Source of the DNA: Bryopsis sp. KO-2023
Lineage: Eukaryota; Chlorophyta; Ulvophyceae; Bryopsidales; Bryopsidaceae
Assembly: GCA_030272585.1 (NCBI GenBank)
Contig: BSYQ01000008.1
Location: forward strand, 4,154,001 to 4,218,000
Direction of reading: 5' to 3'
DNA length: 64,000 nt
Shown: one piece after another, positions 19,777-30,576 of the stretch
Numbering within the stretch: the first letter of the stretch is position 1
Layout: every line of letters begins with the position of its first letter
Program-made: the position numbers and the translations under genes
The notes under the pieces: model-generated
What the model was told of the DNA's origin: nothing
The model's input: the letters and a program-made list of their open reading frames with translations, nothing else
Database searches by the model: none

Positions 19777-21563
19777 CTTCAGTTCAGGCGCACCTTTTTT
19801 TCTTTTTGCAGTTTTTGATCGCAGCTTGAAACTTGAAACCGGTCAATGCTGATTGTAGGATATGATATATTGTGTCAGGTTTTGTTATTCTTGGTTGGGT
19901 TTTCTTCTTTTTTTTTTTTTTTTGGGGGGGGGGATTGTTATGTCATGATTTGTTTTGCCTCGTAAGCAAACAACATGAACATTGAAAGAAACAGAGATGT
20001 TTCTATTCAAAGACTGCTCCCATGTTCAAACCGCCACAGGAAAATGACATTCAAATTTGATTGAAAACTCGTTTTCCTTCTGATTGGCAATTTCTGTTGA
20101 ACCACGGGGCACCCCTGATTAAACCATTTGCAGCATTGATTTGTTTTGCGTGTTGAAATGACACCCCAAATGAAATTTGAAGCAAGAGAATATCACTTCT
20201 GAGAAACACTCCCCAGACAATGATTAGCGATTGACAGGCCATTCTCCGGGCAAATATTAGATCGTGATTCTTCTGAGTTTTGTAAAAAAAAAATGGTGTC
20301 ACAAGAGAGTCTCAATGTCAACCCTTCCCCCCATTGTGAAAAAAACAAAAAAAAAGGAAGGAAATATGGCATCCATCCAAACTGTCTTATTCCAAACCTG
20401 CCCTTCGGTCTATGTCCTGGATTCAGGGTTTCCCCCGCATGTTTTCTCTTCATTCTCAACATTTGCTTTCGTCCAATCCATATCCACCCTCCAGGTTTTC
20501 GGCCGAAGCCACCAACAGATCAATCATATGAAACAGGGATTTGATGACTCAACAAATATATATTGCCATGCAAACTTTACACTTCGATGAAGCTCCAGCT
20601 GGCAGACCACATTGGTGTCACACTATTTCGAGATGCCCCTCCCTCTCCCCCACACAGACATAATTTTCCTTTTTTTTTTCCTTTGGAGAACTTTTTGCCC
20701 TTCCAGCACTCCGTAAAAAATCTCACCCATCCACCACAAAATCCACCATGACTATCCTTCCTTTCCCCCTTTCTTTTCAGCAGTTCCAGATATTTTGTGT
20801 TTTCACCCAATCTCTACTGTCAGTAAATTGACGTCACCATAATCTTGGGTCTTGACATCCTTTAAAAAAAAAAGGGAAAAAAGGGAAAAAAAACAATCAA
20901 TCTCGTGCGAAAAGGAAACCAAAAAAAAAACCCGGATCTTATCGTTTTCCTTCGTCTGACAAAAATTCCTCTTTGTACCCGAAAGACAACTCGCCAGAAA
21001 AATCGCCCCCTCGTGAACAGAGCAGCATCATCCATCAGTAACCAACCAAAATGAGGTCAATCAAACCCAACTCTTGGTGCAACCATCAAACTGTGAAAGC
21101 AAACCCCTCGTAGAAATGAGGACAAGAAGTTTCCCTCGAACAAACCCCCCCCCCCCCCTCCGAATATGATTCAAAATAAAAAGATGTCTGTGTTGTTGAT
21201 ATGATATTTCTACCTAAGCCCTGTCGTGAAATTCCCCATTGTGTTTACTATTTGCCAAAAAATCTGCTTAACATTCTTTCTCTTTTTTTTTGTTGTTGTA
21301 AATATATGTACCTCTGTACTCCTGAACCTATTTTTAGATCTCCCCCCGAAAAAACAATCAAATTCCATCAACATGAATTCCAAATACGAAAAGAAGGAGA
21401 AAAAAAAGAAAAAGACCGAAAAAAAAAAAGAAAAAAATCTCACACACACTCCCTCTCTTTTTTTTCCCGCCCTCAACAAAAACAAAAATTTCAATCATGA
21501 ACAAAGAAGAAAAATATATATCTAAGGAAGAGAAAAAAGAAAATGTATTGTTTAAATCAACGC
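19777..21563. other. Convergent intergenic region between yidD and G3BP
   Basis: About 1.8 kb with no supportable gene. It contains a T-run/G-run junction near 19,924, several poly(A) and poly(C) runs and A/G-rich sequence around 21,390-21,440. Both flanking genes point into it, so it should hold both 3' UTRs. Confidence 0.55.
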
Positions 21564-22580
21564 TCAAGCGATATCCCAGCTTCCCTGGCGCCTTGCTGGT
21601 TGTCTGCCACCTCCTCCTCGGCCTCCCGTCTGTCTGCCAGGGCCACCCCCTCGGCCGCCGCCAGACTGACGGCCGCCGCTACCCTGCCTCCCACCTCTGT
21701 GGTGCTGAGGAGGGGGACCCTCCCTCTTGCGCCAGAGCTCCATTTTCAAGGTCTCCTCGCCGATGTCGATTTTGGCGGCGAGGGCCTTCTGCAGAGCACC
21801 CTCAGAATTGAACCTCACATGTGCGAAGCAGTTTTTGGGTCCGGTGGATACCCGGACCACACCTGTGGAAAAATGAACGAACTCAAAGGCTGGAACAGAT
21901 CTTTTTTTCGACATCTTCTTAACGCTCTCTCAACTTCCGAGTTCTGACCAAATTATGTTAATATTTATTTATTTATATACTTACATTTATTTACGTTTAC
22001 ATATTTTTGGAGGTGCCAGCAAAAAAACACAATTATGTTAATATTTCTATATTTATATTTACTTATTCTTACATATTTTTGGAGGTGCAAGCAAAAAAAA
22101 AACATCGACACTTCTTCTCCCCCTTGCAGAAATTCTCACCTGGATCGACCACTTCCCCAAATTTGGAGAAGATCTCAGCCACCTTGGACACCGCAATTCC
22201 GAGAGGCAACCTGCACACGAACAAATTGTGCTCCCCCTGGGGCTGGCCTCCCATCTGTGCTGGACGAGTTTCTGACAAGGGCTGGACCTTGGGAGACTGG
22301 ACAGGGGCGGGTTTGGCAGTGGCTGTGGTGGGTTCTGGTGCGGGTGGTGGGCTAGCAAGGGGCATCATCGGCTTGTTCTCGCCAGAGGGGGGTCCTCCTT
22401 GCTTCATTGCTGCAGCCGCCATCTGGACAAGGAGTCAGACAGGATTCAAGCTCCACCAAAATGTCGTGGATGGTATGGACGATGAGTTTTCATTTTTTTT
22501 TCTTTATTTTCTTGGATTTTTTTATTTCACCAAAGGATGACAAACTGCCCAGTCGAAAGTTGTCTTTTTCTTTTCTTCTC

Positions 22581-22611
<31 letters not shown>

Positions 22612-24797
22612 GGGAGGGAGGGAGCGAAACGAGGAGAGGCCACTGTCAAACAGAGAATCGACACTCAAATCAGAAAGGAATGCTGTCCTCTTCCAATAAT
22701 GAACTTTTCCGCATATGGGTGGAGGGCAGCGGGTTGGGGTTAGTCATTGCCACCAGCACATTTCTCAACGAGGACGGTTTAAAAAGCTCCATTAATTCTG
22801 CACAATTTTTTTTTGTCCACCATCCCACATTGATTGCCTCCCCAGCTTAGCCAACACTCACACCTTTTGCCTAAGGACCTGGGCATAGCTCAATTTGGCA
22901 GCCGGGTTGGAAGGCTTGGTAATGGGGGCCACAGCATTGGTGGGGGGCTGGACAGCCCGATCGGCAGCTGGGGCACCACTGGTCCCATTGATTTGGGCAG
23001 CAGGCTTTGACCTGGGTTCAGGGACAGGTGGCTCGATGGCCTTAGGGCTCTGTGGGGGTGTTCCTTTGTGGGGTGGCTTTTTGGCCTCCGGGGGAGTGAC
23101 TGGAGCTTCCTTGGGTTTGGGCTGTGAACAAAATACCACCATGATTATGTTGGGACCTGTACTTGCATAGGCAAAACGGGGTGTGCAACACGAATGCCTG
23201 GAGATCTGCCCCCACCTGCTGGGACTCCACTGGAAGAGGGGCGGCTTGCTGTGGCATTGCATAGTGCTCCTGGTTCTTGGGAGGCTGGAGAGTTTCCAAA
23301 GGCATTTTTCTTTCGGGCTGACGAGGGGGGGATTGTGGTGCTGGCACAGAGGCTGGAGCCGGGACAGGAGTCAGACCAGGAACCTCCACCCTGGGTGCGG
23401 GAGGTGCAGTGGCCTGATCAAAGAAAAACAGAAAAAAAGGAACAGGCCAGGCCAATTTAGTCGAAAGTCTTTTTCGAAGAATGGATCCAGAAAATGTGGT
23501 TAAGATTTGTTGATGAATGAGACAAGTGGTCATGGCAAAAGAAAGTGCCATCGTAGTCAGTCCTGCAGACTTTTTATAAAATATTCTGGTTTGACTGGTC
23601 ACCACTGAAAACAGTCCCCACCTTTCTCAGAAACTTGAAGGAGCATCCCCTGGAGTGGACCTGGAGGGTGTCAGTACGCACATAAAACCCCTTGTCTTGC
23701 TTTGCCAACACGAAGGCTTGAGTGAACAGACGCTCGCTCTCCAAATCCTGCACACAGGCAATTCGACTTGAGAAACGAAAACTTCCCCCTTGATTTTTTG
23801 GAGGAAAAATCATCCATTTCCGACGGTGGCCACCAAAGACCAGCCACCCAATCTTGATTGCAATCAGAGGTGCTGACTTGAGTTTCACCATTATGGATGT
23901 TGGGGAAAAAAAATCATGTATGCATGCCTGCTCTGGAGGATGGTAAAACAATGCATGCAAATTTCGAGGGAGCATTTCCATGGTAGAGTCCAAGGAAAAG
24001 ATGATCACCTCTCCTGTGTCAGTTTTGGTCAGCATTCTTCCAGTAACCAGCAACAGCAAGCTTCCATCCATCGAGTACTGGGGAGTGCAGGTGGTCACGA
24101 CCACGTGAACGTCGCTGAACATCACCACGAGCTGTTTGATTTTCTGCATCGAACGGTTAGGAAAAAAGCTTGGGTCAGGGCTACCGAACGAGAGCAGGGA
24201 TGTCAGGATTCACGGTATGCACGCCCCAACAGGCAGGCTAGGTTGATGGCGAGTCGACCAGAGGGGCTGGAGGAACCCGAAAACTGCTGCGATGCGCGAG
24301 AGGATTGACCGAGTTGGAAAGTCAATCCGTGCTACGCTGCGAATGACGGAAGGAGAACGAGGTGGACAGAAATAGAAAAAAAAGGTTGGCGGGTCTACCT
24401 CTTTGGAGCTCGCGTGCACCGTCTGTGGCGGACCCTCGTCCTGAGCCTCGGAGATAATCGCTGTGCTCTCGTCCCCATACAGTTGATGGAGGTACCCAGG
24501 CGATCTGTTGAGGAGGTTGTAATAAATCTGTATGAACTCCTGGGCCACCTTGAAAAAGCCATGAAAGCAAGATAAACAAATATGGGCGACTCTGATAGAA
24601 CCTCCAGCTCAGGAATTGTGGTCGAAGGAAAAGCCGACCACAACGCGTAGAGTGGCCGGAAACCGCTGGAAAGAGCGTCTGTTTTTCGTCAAGTTCTTTT
24701 CTGCTTATTTCGGAGTAAATCGTGTGCTCACTTTGTCCGTCGTCAGGGTGGGCCACTGGCCGACCGAGTCGCGACTCGAAGTCGTAACGGGAGCCAT
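21564..24797 (-). CDS. G3BP: G3BP-like RNA-binding protein (NTF2 domain, RRM, RGG tail)
   Basis: Eight exons in phase give 491 residues: 24797-24732, 24548-24399, 24143-24009, 23747-23661, 23413-23216, 23121-22864, 22422-22140, 21862-21564. Residues 1-146 are an NTF2-like domain (VAQEFIQIYYNLLNRSPGYL, DGSLLLLVTGRM, FTQAFVLAKQDKGFYVRTD). About 215 residues of Pro/Ala/Lys-rich linker follow. The RRM (about 363-440) has LFVCRLPLGIAV as RNP2 and KNCFAHVRF as RNP1. The tail is Arg/Gly-rich (GGRGGGGRQPARRQ). This order is the G3BP family, known for stress-granule assembly and RNA binding; plants have several. One donor choice (23661, or alternatively about 23623) affects about 12 residues at the end of the NTF2 domain. 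Confidence 0.92.
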
Positions 24798-25122
24798 TCG
24801 ATGGGCGTGGGTGTGAAAAACGAGTCCTGTTCTTTTTTTCACTCCAGTCAACGGGTGTCGGGAGGCGCTTGGTTTCGACAAAGAGAAACACGAGATATTT
24901 ATATACCACGACTTGTACGACAACTCCCTTCCCTCCGAGCCAGTTGGCGGAGAACCACTATCGAACTCTCGAGAGTTAAGGTTAGTTCGTGTCAGCGCAG
25001 CTCAGACGAGGAAAGTTCAAAAGAAACGCACAGGGGTTGACATTAATTGTCGGACCCCAAGTTTTCTTCACCCCATTGGAATTTCCTTGTTGATCATATG
25101 GAGAGGCATTTTCCACTCGTAA

Positions 25123-25247
25123 TACCGTAGATAGGGTAATTTTTGCGTTGCACTAATTTTTGCGACCTGATTGAATCGCAAAAATTAGTGTCGCAAACAT
25201 AAAACACGCGAAAGTTCATGCGCGCAAAAATTACCCGATCTACGGTA
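25123..25247. mobile_element. 125-bp palindromic MITE with TA ends
   Basis: Terminal arms of 25 bases differ at one position (taccgtagatagggtaattt on the left). Inside them is a second, perfect 15-bp inverted repeat (cactaatttttgcga) around a 10-base loop, so almost the whole element folds into one long hairpin. TA at both ends suggests a TA target duplication of Tc1/mariner type. No coding capacity. It sits just upstream of G3BP. Confidence 0.85.
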
Positions 25248-25320
25248 CTGGCAAACAAAATTTATCTTATCTTTTATTATTTCTTTTTTTGGGGGGGAGT
25301 GGATGCAAAATGCATACGTC

Positions 25321-25625
25321 TACATCCCAAATTTTCCGCCCCGACTTAAGTCGGGTTTTGAGTTGGGTAAAAGTCGGTACCGACTTTGCCCAACTTAAAG
25401 TTATACTTTCGAGTCAAGTGACTTAAGTCGATAAAAAGCTAGGCAGCTCATGTCGCTTGAAAGTTGGGCGACTCATGTTGAGATGGGAGCTGGGTGACTT
25501 GAGCCGAAAAACAGTTGGGTAGCTCATGTCGCTCGAACGTCGGGCGACTCATGTTGAGGTGCGAGCTGGGTGACTTAAGCCGGAAAACAGTTGGGTGACT
25601 TTTATTGGGGTGGAAGCTGGGTGGA
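25321..25625. repeat. Left subterminal array of the TIR element
   Basis: Contains a palindrome centred on ggtacc near 25,379 (agttgggtaaaagtcgg and its near complement). After it come two copies and a fragment of a roughly 75-bp unit starting gctcatgtcgct and containing gggcgactcatgttgag and ctgggtgactt. Such repeats in other DNA transposons are transposase binding sites. Confidence 0.7.
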
Positions 25626-25761
25626 CTGCATTGTCACAATGAAAATGTTACAGGGGCTGCAACAATAACACAGACATTTTGGAGAGAGAATCTTACACAA
25701 GAATCCATATAATACAATCAATACAAGCATCTTTATGTGAGTTGCAATCCCCAAAACATAT

Positions 25762-26037
25762 TCAAGCCCAATCACGCACTTCTACAAGATCGTTCAAGTA
25801 AAATCTTCTTTCAGATTTCTTGATCCCCCTAATCCAAGCCGAACCATCAGAAAACTCAGCTTTTTTGTAATCCTTCCCAATTAGCACTTGTTTTCGTATT
25901 GCCCGTACATCTATTAAAAAACAAGAATGCTCAAATCCCCTTCCGCTTTTACGCTGCTTCATTTCCCACTTCAAAGACCTCAATGTGATGGTGCCGTTTC
26001 TTTCCCCACTATCTTCAAACCAACGCCCAAGGACCAT
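25762..26037 (-). CDS. Uncharacterised frame inside the TIR element
   Basis: A 91-residue frame starting MVLGRWFEDSGERNGTITLR and ending at 25762. It is basic, with regular mixed composition (EFSDGSAWIRGIKKSERRFY) that does not look like low-complexity noise. An overlapping frame just upstream ending near 25980 (SEHNEIIKKIW) may belong to the same gene, either spliced or shifted. No family recognised. Confidence 0.35.
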   Translation of the reverse strand: MVLGRWFEDSGERNGTITLRSLKWEMKQRKSGRGFEHSCFLIDVRAIRKQVLIGKDYKKAEFSDGSAWIRGIKKSERRFYLNDLVEVRDWA

Positions 26038-26392
26038 ATTTTTTTGATAATCTCATTGTGCTCACTCTTTGATGTGAGAGTGACCGTGAGCACAGCAGAC
26101 ACCTGAGTACAATACCCAGACCAAAGGTTTAGTTTAACTCTGCCCGGTTTGAAAATTTCCAAAGGCTATTCAATAGCCTAAATACTACAATGATTGTAGT
26201 GAATCTTATAAAACACAGAAAAATAAAATGGAAAGAGGAAATGACAGAAACTATAAGCAAAATTACAAATTTCAGAAAGGACCATGACACACCCAGCAAC
26301 TAATCAGCATTATCTGGGCGTTTCTCGAATCCAGCTTGCTGAGTTACCGGGCATAGCAGACACTAAATGATAATGCAGTAGGATCTTACCCG

Positions 26393-26809
26393 TCACCACC
26401 TATCCATGATGGCATTATCTCCAGCAGCCTCCACCTCGATGTCGAATGGGCCCAAAGCAATTTTTCTTGGTGGGCTACTCAGGGTATGATAGCTCCGAAT
26501 AATGTGTACCGTCGAATCTTCTTGTGGGATACCCAACATTGCCTTAACTTCAATCTGCAAAAAGTGTTAACCTTCTTAACAAAATATCACAGGGATTATC
26601 TCTATGATAAATGACCAATCCTCAAGAACATGCAGTGTACAAGGACAAGAAAAATTGGCAGTAGGACAAAATATATCACGAAACAACAGGATGAAGTTAG
26701 GATAACAAAAGCGACAGAGTACATACCCTGTACCTTGACATCAGCAACATCAGACCAGTTACACAAAGCGATATCAGGGATGCTGAAGGGAGGAACCTCC
26801 CACCAAGTC
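26393..26809 (-). CDS. Two-exon unknown coding sequence inside the TIR element
   Basis: The 3' exon, 26554-26393, encodes 53 residues (IEVKAMLGIPQEDSTVHIIR onward, ending AGDNAIMDRW) and follows a good 3' splice site. The exon before it ends at 26734 at AAG|GTACAG in the same phase and includes TWWEVPPFSIPDIALCNWSD; its 5' limit is unclear. Further - strand frames at 26821-27108 and 27084-27308 may be earlier exons, but their junctions are obscured by a CA tract. Function unknown; not recognised as transposase. Confidence 0.4.
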
Positions 26810-27410
26810 ACGAGTTACAATCACAGGATTGAGCAGCTCTCCTGCAATCTATCACACAGAATTTCAACACCAAGCAGCAGCATCTCCACAAGGCAACCAC
26901 AACGGAATGGGCTCTCCCAGGAGGATACATTTACAACCTCTTGTAAAGGGTTAGGGGAAGCAGTGAGGTACATGAACAAAGGAGGCCCTCCTGGGGGTCT
27001 ACTCACCCTGGAATCGTCGCTGCTCACCATGAAGGCACTCGGGCTTGCACCAGGACACGACCGGACATCGGGAGAACGGTCTCCTACCTGCAACACACAC
27101 ACACACACACCACACGCTGAGGACCATTGCCGATACGACGTGGACGGGACATGAGCGTTTGTCCCCGCAGCTGCGCTGGACGCTCCACCCTGGTCTCTTG
27201 GCTACACTGCCGCCCCTGTTTGTTGCGACGTCTGGCTCCGTCGACGAAACCCGACTCCGGCGTCGACACTCTTATTATGGTTCCCTGTCTCGTCGATTGC
27301 AACACCAAACGATGATGGTACCACAGATGGTTGCTCCGTGACTGGGTATCTGCGTGACGGAATGATGGCTGGTACGAGGCGCGCTATTTTTGGGATCGTA
27401 CTGTTCTGGA

Positions 27411-27886
27411 TGCTACATCGTACTTAAGTTACTTAACTTCCCATCGGCGCAAAGTCGGATAACTCTCAGCCGCCCAAAACGTTGGGTAACTTAAGTAGAC
27501 AAAATAGTCGCTGACAACCATTTTCTGACTTAAGTTACCTGGCTTCCCATCAACGCAAAGTGGGTTAACTCTAAGTCACACATCAAGTTGAATGGCTCAA
27601 GTCGATGAATAGTTGGTACTGACAATTTTATCTACTTAAGTCAGTTGACGTCGACTCAAACAAATGTTGGTCAACTTTTAGTTGGGTGAACAGTTGATCA
27701 ACATAAGCCGAAAAACAGCTGTTATCGACATATGTTATTGATATGTCACTCGACTTTTTTACAACATAAGTTGATATCGGCTTTGTACTGACATAAGCCA
27801 TGTAGCTTTTGATCAACTTTTGGCCGACTTTAAGTCAAAACCAACTTTTTTTTAGCTTAAGTAGGGGTCGGAAAATTTGGGATGTA
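27411..27886. repeat. Right subterminal array of the TIR element
   Basis: Degenerate tandem motifs: cttaagttac, cccatc(g/a)(g/a)cgcaaagt, gttgggtaac, gactcaa and ttgatcaac recur, many in inverted orientation relative to the left array. Two copies of a roughly 110-bp unit can be seen starting near 27,422 and 27,533. Confidence 0.6.
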
Positions 27887-28227
27887 CAAAACATTAATTT
27901 CTCAGAATCGAAGAACAAAAGTGGAGGAATTAGATGTTAAAAGACAAGTAAAGGTTTTTTTTAGGTTTTTCCAGTTTTTTTTTTCAGGATTTACACAAAG
28001 TTGTTGAAGGGACTCTGATATCCCAGGCAAAGCGGTTTGCTTTTCCCTACCTTGGAGGGGGCCTCAAATTCCCCAACTTAATACAAAAGCTGACAATCTT
28101 GCACTCCGTCACAGTCAATTTACATCGGCTCTTTTATTTAACACACAACCCCCAAAAAAAATGGCCTCGCCACAGCTAGAAAAACATCAGCAAAGAAATT
28201 GACCTTCAAAGATGAATTCATATCTAT
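27887..28227. other. Intergenic region downstream of the sulfotransferase gene
   Basis: 340 bases of AT-rich sequence between the TIR element and the sulfotransferase stop codon. No gene seen. It should contain the sulfotransferase 3' UTR. Confidence 0.5.
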
Positions 28228-29900
28228 TCACGTATTCGCGTTGTAGCGCTCCCTGAGCTCCGGTGATAAATACAGTTGCATCATGGCTGAGCTCTCCCTC
28301 AGGGTTTCATTTCCAAACGCCATTCTGAATTTTCCAGCCACTCCTCTCGAATCAATCGTCACTTCGTTGCTCGCTTCGAGGGAACAACTTCGGACCACCT
28401 AAAAAATATAAAAAATCCCCTGTTGTGCAGATGTACATTTCTTACCCCTAAAATATGTCAATTATTCTATTCCATTTTCTTATTTTATATTATTATTTTC
28501 TTTTTTTTTTCAAGTTTTTTTACTAGCAATATTTTTTTAATTTCTTTATTTTTATTACTATTATTATTTTCTTATTATTTTGTTTTGTTTCGTGAGTCCC
28601 GTTCGCCAAAAAACGAGGGCAAAGATAAGTCAGATATTTGACCTCCAGCAGAAGTGCGCTTGAATCCAAATCTATAAAAAAAAAATGATGCACCCCAGTT
28701 TTTTTTTTCAACACTCTCCATGCACTTCTTTCCATTTGCATTTTGAAACAGACCCCCCCCCCCCCCCAGAAATTCACCTCACCATTTTAGCAGCACGCGG
28801 GTTGAGTTGCACCCCCATAAACAGAGCCATCCTTCTCACCACTCCAAGCAAATCGCTTTTCATGTCCTCATAATATGCAGGAAACACCGGCGACTGACTG
28901 CCCACCGCATTAGTCATCCATGCATGTCGAAACGAAATCCATGCACTCGCCACCCCGATTCTCTCCACCCACTTTCCCTGAAACCCGTAGTACCGTGAAG
29001 CTGACAAAACCACGTCCCTGGGATCTCGAACGATCAAAACAAACTTCGTTTCGATGTCTGACAGTGCCTCGTAACTCCATTCGGATGGTATGCATGCTTT
29101 TTCGAAAACGGTTTGCCCATTATCGACACATTGCTGGAGGAAATCCAAGGCTTCCATCGCGTGGTTGGGATGACCTAGGGGGGAGCCGGAGTGGGGAAGA
29201 ATGTGCTTGTTTGTTTGAGAAACGCAGATTTTTCGCTCACCGGGGAGCTCCAGCATCATTTCCTCCACACCCTGTTTCAAATGCCATCGCTTGATTGTGC
29301 AAGGCTCCTTGGAGAACTCGCAATATCTGTCCAAAAAAGAACGGGCGAAAGGGTTGCTAATGAGGTTTGTGAAATTTCAAAAAAAAGAGGTTTGAAAATT
29401 CCACAAGAAATTCATCCAACAGCCGCTCCTGTATTTCTCAGAAAAAGAAACTCCACTTCCAAATTGAAGCCGAGTATTTATTCAGTTTATACCTACCCAT
29501 CTAAAAACAAAACCCAACCTTCAAAGATATGCGTTGGATTCCTATGAAATCAGAATAGCTAAACATATTAAGCATGCAATGTCAGAACTTCTGGTGGGGC
29601 TGCGCGCCCATGTCCGTCAGCACACCTGTACAGAATTTCGTGAACCACCCTCGTCGTCCAAGTGGTGCCCGATTTTGGCTCGCCGTTGATCGCGATCAGT
29701 TCAGTGCAGCCTTCTTGTGCTAGAAGTGGTGTCATTTGATCGACGCTCTTGAAGTTCAATTCCTTCACCTTGTCCACCACACCCACCACCGATCGAAGCT
29801 TGTATCGAGCACGTGCGTTCAGCTGGTTGGGTGCGACGTACAGCCGAATCCCAACGATGACAAGAAGAGCCCCCATCGCCAGGCCGATCATGGCGCGCAT
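28228..29900 (-). CDS. Membrane-anchored PAPS-dependent sulfotransferase
   Basis: Four exons in phase give 307 residues: 29900-29626, 29326-29241, 29174-28783, 28398-28228. The N terminus is a signal anchor (MIGLAMGALLVIVGIRLYV), so a type II Golgi protein is likely. The 5'-phosphosulfate loop is GEPKSGTTWT (73-82). The 3'-phosphate site is IVRDPRDVVLSASR (168-181). YYEDMKSDL and a C-terminal RGVAGKFRMAFGNETLRES also match the family. The enzyme would transfer sulfate from PAPS to a carbohydrate, lipid or small molecule; the substrate cannot be read from sequence. It is transcribed divergently from expansin-like gene A, and both could serve the cell surface. Confidence 0.9.
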
Positions 29901-30576
29901 CGTGGCTCATGTGGCGGCGGATCCACCCCGTAGCGATCGAGAAACCCTGCCAGAAAGGATCCTGGGTGAGATAACTTCGCTGTTAGCTTTCTTTTTGTGA
30001 TTCATGTTTGGCTTTCGTGGCACCTGCGCCTCCGGTCCAATCCAACAGACTGTTTGCAGTGGTTTCTGGTTGTCAGACCTGGAAGGTTCGTCTTGGATGG
30101 TTCAATGTGCTCTTGGACTGATCCCAACCGAGGTTTTGCCTTTTGTTCGCATCTACAACTCATGTTCATGCACACAAAAAAAAAAGGAAAAATAGGAAAA
30201 AAATGGGCCATTGGGTAGAAAAAACGAAAAAGAAACCATTGAAATTCAGATCTGAGAAAAGAAGGAGGGGGGGGGGCATTCATGCAAGTGAAGGTGATTT
30301 TTTTTCTCAGTTGTGCCTTCTCCACCACCACAACGGAAACGAGGACCCTTTTTTTGTTTTTGATGAACTCCTGTTCCCCAAAGGGGGCCCGCTGGTTTTT
30401 CTCGGGTTCACATCACCCTCACATCAATACTTGCATTTGACATGTTGCCTCAAAAAAGGAGCCCCCCCCCTTCTTGTTTTGCGCCTCGTTATCGTTCGCA
30501 TTTCTCAGAAACAGGGACACCGAATTGAAAGGAATCCAATCGAGATCGTGCACGGAGGAGCAGTGCTGGTGTGAAA
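29901..30576. promoter_or_regulatory. Divergent promoter region, sulfotransferase and expansin A
   Basis: About 680 bases between two start codons on opposite strands. No other gene seen. Both products enter the secretory pathway, so co-regulation is possible but not shown. Confidence 0.4.

Larger units (their letters stand above)
25321..27886. mobile_element. 2.57-kb terminal-inverted-repeat DNA element with subterminal arrays
   Basis: The two ends are inverted copies: tacatcccaaattttccg at 25321 and its complement ending at 27886, with further partial match through a CCC(G/T)ACTTAAG motif. TA at both ends is the only candidate target duplication. About 300 bases at the left and 470 at the right are filled with related motifs (GACTTAAG, GTTGGG, GGTGACTT). 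The middle (25.63-27.40 kb) is unrelated sequence carrying - strand frames, some of them spliceable, none of which I recognise as a transposase. Superfamily is therefore unassigned. It could be a non-autonomous element that captured host sequence, or an autonomous one of a family I do not know. Confidence 0.75.

Noticed and set aside
28634-28668. Possible extra sulfotransferase exon (LDSSALLLE)
   Set aside because: Its length breaks phase between exons 3 and 4, which already join cleanly.
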